DNA from: Bactrocera neohumeralis
Taxonomy: Eukaryota > Arthropoda > Insecta > Diptera > Tephritidae
DNA: 64,000 nucleotides
NCBI RefSeq assembly: GCF_024586455.1
Contig: NC_065923.1
Location: 6,017,501 to 6,081,500, forward strand
Direction: 5' to 3'
Part shown: positions 61,110 to 64,000 of the stretch, in pieces
Numbering within the stretch: position 1 is the first letter of the stretch
Layout of the letters: each line of letters starts with the position of its first letter
Notes under the pieces: model-generated
Databases searched by the model: none
Told to the model about the DNA's origin: nothing
Seen by the model: only the letters and a program-made list of their open reading frames with translations
Program-made: the position numbers and the translations under genes

Positions 61110-64000
61110 CGACCTGGAAGTGGAAAAAGGGATTTGAGGTTTTAAGAAGTGTTATATACATTTCTGATATACATACATATGTATATGCGTGCATGTTTGT
61201 ATATTATATATTGAAAAAATAAAATAAATAAATATTCTAGAGAAGAGGATTATTAGCACATCTGACTCATTGGCGGATTCAAGAACCAAGCCAACATTTC
61301 TAAGGTGCCTAGACGAGAGACTAAATACTCCCAATTTTGGTTAGAACGGAGAAGGTTTCTTAACGACCCGTCAAGTATATGTTGAGGCAAAATTTCGAGA
61401 TTTAAGATATGACAACAGGTTTGTAAGTCAGCCTAAAAATAGTTATGTCACTGGATTTCCAAAAGTAAAACAAATACAGTTTTAATTTTGTTCAATGGCA
61501 AGAAACCATTTTGGCGGATATGAAGTTGCAGTACAAAAATAAAATATATTTGTGTAAGTAAAACGGTTTCAGTTAAAATATATATAGGTGATGCATTTAC
61601 TAAACAAAAACTATTTCAAAGTTTTGTTTGTTTTCTCTGAATTTGTATCGGTTCAAATTTCACATATTCACATCATACTAAACATATATGTTTTTATGTA
61701 TATTTATAGTTTTTTTTTCAAAGCAACTGTATGGTGTGGGGTTTCATTCTTATAAATATATGTATATTTGTTGTAGAAAACTACTCATTGCCTCTAGTCA
61801 CATTTAATATTTATGGTTGTGTACTTATGCACTTATCATATTCTGTATAATACTCGCACTTGACACAAAAGTATGTATGTACGTATGTATGCGCTTGAAA
61901 CGTTTGCAAAAATCACAGTAAAAAACTGCAGTGACTGCCGCACAATGAGACTAACAAAAATTGAAAAATCACAATAATAATACACGACGATTGCATAGAA
62001 AACATATGGATATACGGCACACACATACACATACATATGTATGTATATGCATATTTGTAAGTACATATGTATATGTATGTATGTATATAAAAATATTTCA
62101 GTCCAGCAGGCAGCCAAAAACGTTTTGTACACTTAAAAATCAATAACACAGTAGACTAAAGTGTTAGCATATTTACTGCTCTAATTGCATTACGTCCATA
62201 TGTACGCCTGTATGTATGAACGTATTTCCACGAAGTATATATTTTTTTAACATATTTAAAACTGGTTGAACGGCTTTTAAGCCCACCACACCACACAGCA
62301 AAAATGTAATATTTAATTGTTTCTCGCATATACATATGTACATACATATACCCAAATATCTGTGGGATTGTATAGAAACACTTGCTCTTTGTTTTATTGT
62401 TGGCATTAATCAGCGGAACATATTGATAATTCCACATATTTTTACTTATTTGAATAGGCACGTTTGTTTCTCCTTTTTTGTTGGTGTTTCTCTAATAATT
62501 CCATACAATTTAGCTTTATTATTTTGCACTCGAATAAGTATTTTGTGCTTTGTCTGAGCAATATGGCAGACGGCAGACGGTTGATATGGCGAAAAAGTTG
62601 GCATACTCACGTACACACGAACTATTTACTCTTTGATTGTTACAAGTATGAGTGTGAAGTATTTTCACGCAAAGGCCACTACAGTGCCAGCCGTAAGCTA
62701 GTAAAATTTTTTAAATATGATGCAAAATCAATTTTTAAAGACGACTGAAGCTGGCTTTGGCTCAAAATAAAAAAAAACTGAAAATTGTGTTTGCCAGCTT
62801 GTTTTGTAGAGTTTTTTTTTCTACTAACCAGTGCGCCAGCAGCGAAAAATCAGCTGATTAACTAACACGTACACACACGCACTTCTCAGCTCTTCACTGT
62901 CTCACATGCATATTTGATAACCTCAAACTATCTTTTATTGTTGTTTTTCTAATTTAGTTACAAATATTTTTTATTTTAAATGTCTCACTTCAAAAGTACT
63001 TTCGCTCGATTTGTTCGATGTTATTCCTTTTTTTATACTTTTTTCTCGTTTCTATTGACCGTTTGCCCCAAAACACAAACTTGGAGGTTTCACGCTTGCT
63101 GACTAACTAAATACGGCGCCAGAGTAATTGGCGGCGGCAAAAAGCATATGATTGAGTAAGCAGGGACACTGCGAGCCAGTAACGAGTACACGGAGTGCAT
63201 GTGGCGAGAGCAGCAGCGGGTGCGCGAGCTTATGCCGATGAGAGCGTAAAAATGTGTTTTGGGGAGCTCGAGAGCGAGCGAGTGTACTAAAAAGGCAAAT
63301 GATGGTGGTTAGGTGCATGACGGGTGCTGGGCGAGGGGAGGAGTCATACGAGTATGAAGGTGCAAATAATTGGAGAAATTGAAACAAAAAAACACAGCCG
63401 CTACTAATAATTATAATAATAATGGAAGCAATATTAATAGGCGCAAATAATATTAATAGTGAGTAAAAAAACAGTGTGTAAGTGCAATATACTGCAAAGA
63501 GCATGATAATATAGCAGACACTTGTATGAATGTACTTATGTCTGTATGTATTTATGTGGTTGTGATATTGTTGTGGTAAATCAACAATCGGCACAAATTA
63601 TGTATGTTTATACGTCAGATACTAAGAAAGTCAACAACAAAGCGGAAAACGAAGAAAGAAATACTAAATATACATATTCGCACATTTATAAGTTTTTGAA
63701 CACTGCTCTCGAAAAGCAAATTAATGTTAATGCGTTTTAAATACTTTAGAGTAAATTTAATTTTTTTAATTTTTTTTAATATTAAAAATTTTTTTTTTTA
63801 AATATTTTTTTGTTTTAATATTTAAAAAAAATTTTATTTTTAATATTATTTTATTTTATTTTTTAATTTTTTTTAATTAAAAAATTTTTTAAAATTTTTT
63901 TTTTTATATAAATAAATTTATACATTTCACAACTCATTAGCGGTGTTGCACGAACTCAATTTTTTTTATATTGCTAAATTATCTATGCAAACGTTGTATA
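61110..64000. other. region upstream of fwd
   Basis: Probably contains the fwd 5' untranslated exon(s) and promoter, which I cannot place. Microsatellites occur at about 61165-61185, 62010-62090 and 62325-62350. A 62-residue frame starting at the ATG at 62563 has no support. 63740-63915 is almost pure A/T homopolymer sequence. Confidence 0.4.
63740..63920. repeat. A/T homopolymer-rich tract
   Basis: Runs of T and A with almost no G or C for about 180 bases. Confidence 0.85.

Noticed and set aside
61836..62150. Minus-strand Tyr/Ile/His-rich frames of 78-98 codons
   Set aside because: They translate the TATG/CATA microsatellite at 62010-62090.
62563..62748. Small ATG frame upstream of fwd
   Set aside because: No similarity, no signal peptide, no promoter; likely chance.
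1..64000. CRISPR arrays, bacterial operons or rRNA
   Set aside because: None seen. The window is eukaryotic, with spliced genes throughout.

Overview
This is a stretch of AT-rich nuclear DNA from a higher fly, most likely a tephritid fruit fly. The support is multi-exon genes with short GT-AG introns whose products best fit Drosophila-type proteins, abundant CATA/TATG microsatellites, and fly-type RTE, LOA, mariner and pogo/Tigger remnants. The species cannot be fixed from the sequence alone.

Layout. 0-20 kb is repeat-rich. It holds a small secreted-protein gene (2.0-3.0 kb), an internally deleted LOA retrotransposon (3.3-4.8 kb), a 26-bp minisatellite (5.26-5.81 kb), an unexplained zone of diverged, alternating repeat motifs (7.8-11.3 kb), a small unrecognised gene (12.66-13.12 kb, minus), a nearly intact Tigger-like DNA transposon (13.98-16.03 kb) and decayed mariner and RTE pieces. 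20.5-24.9 kb is the TRPA channel gene pyrexia (plus, 11 exons, 971 aa). It is followed by a small secreted protein gene (25.3 kb, minus), an RTE copy carrying a nested insertion (26.9-28.2 kb, minus) and a Kazal-domain secreted protein gene (28.9-29.4 kb, minus). 32.0-36.4 kb is the RNB exoribonuclease gene Dis3l2 (minus, 4 exons, 1196 aa). It is divergent from elg1/ATAD5 (37.3-41.8 kb, plus, 4 exons, 1374 aa). A three-exon cytochrome b5-like gene follows (42.3-44.6 kb, minus). 44.6-54.6 kb has no gene I can establish, only an orphan first-exon candidate at 46.3-46.5 kb and repeat debris. 54.65-61.1 kb is four wheel drive/PI4K-III beta (minus, 11 coding exons, 1423 aa). The rest is its upstream region.

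Exon models for pyx, Dis3l2, elg1, fwd, the b5 gene, the Kazal gene and the 2.0-kb gene were assembled by hand. In every one the exon phases add up to an uninterrupted reading frame, which is the main internal check available here. The genes do not form one pathway: pyx is a sensory ion channel, Dis3l2 degrades uridylated RNAs, elg1 unloads PCNA, and fwd makes PI4P at the Golgi. From memory, fwd and pyx lie close together at the tip of Drosophila 3L, so the window probably represents a conserved Muller element D block.
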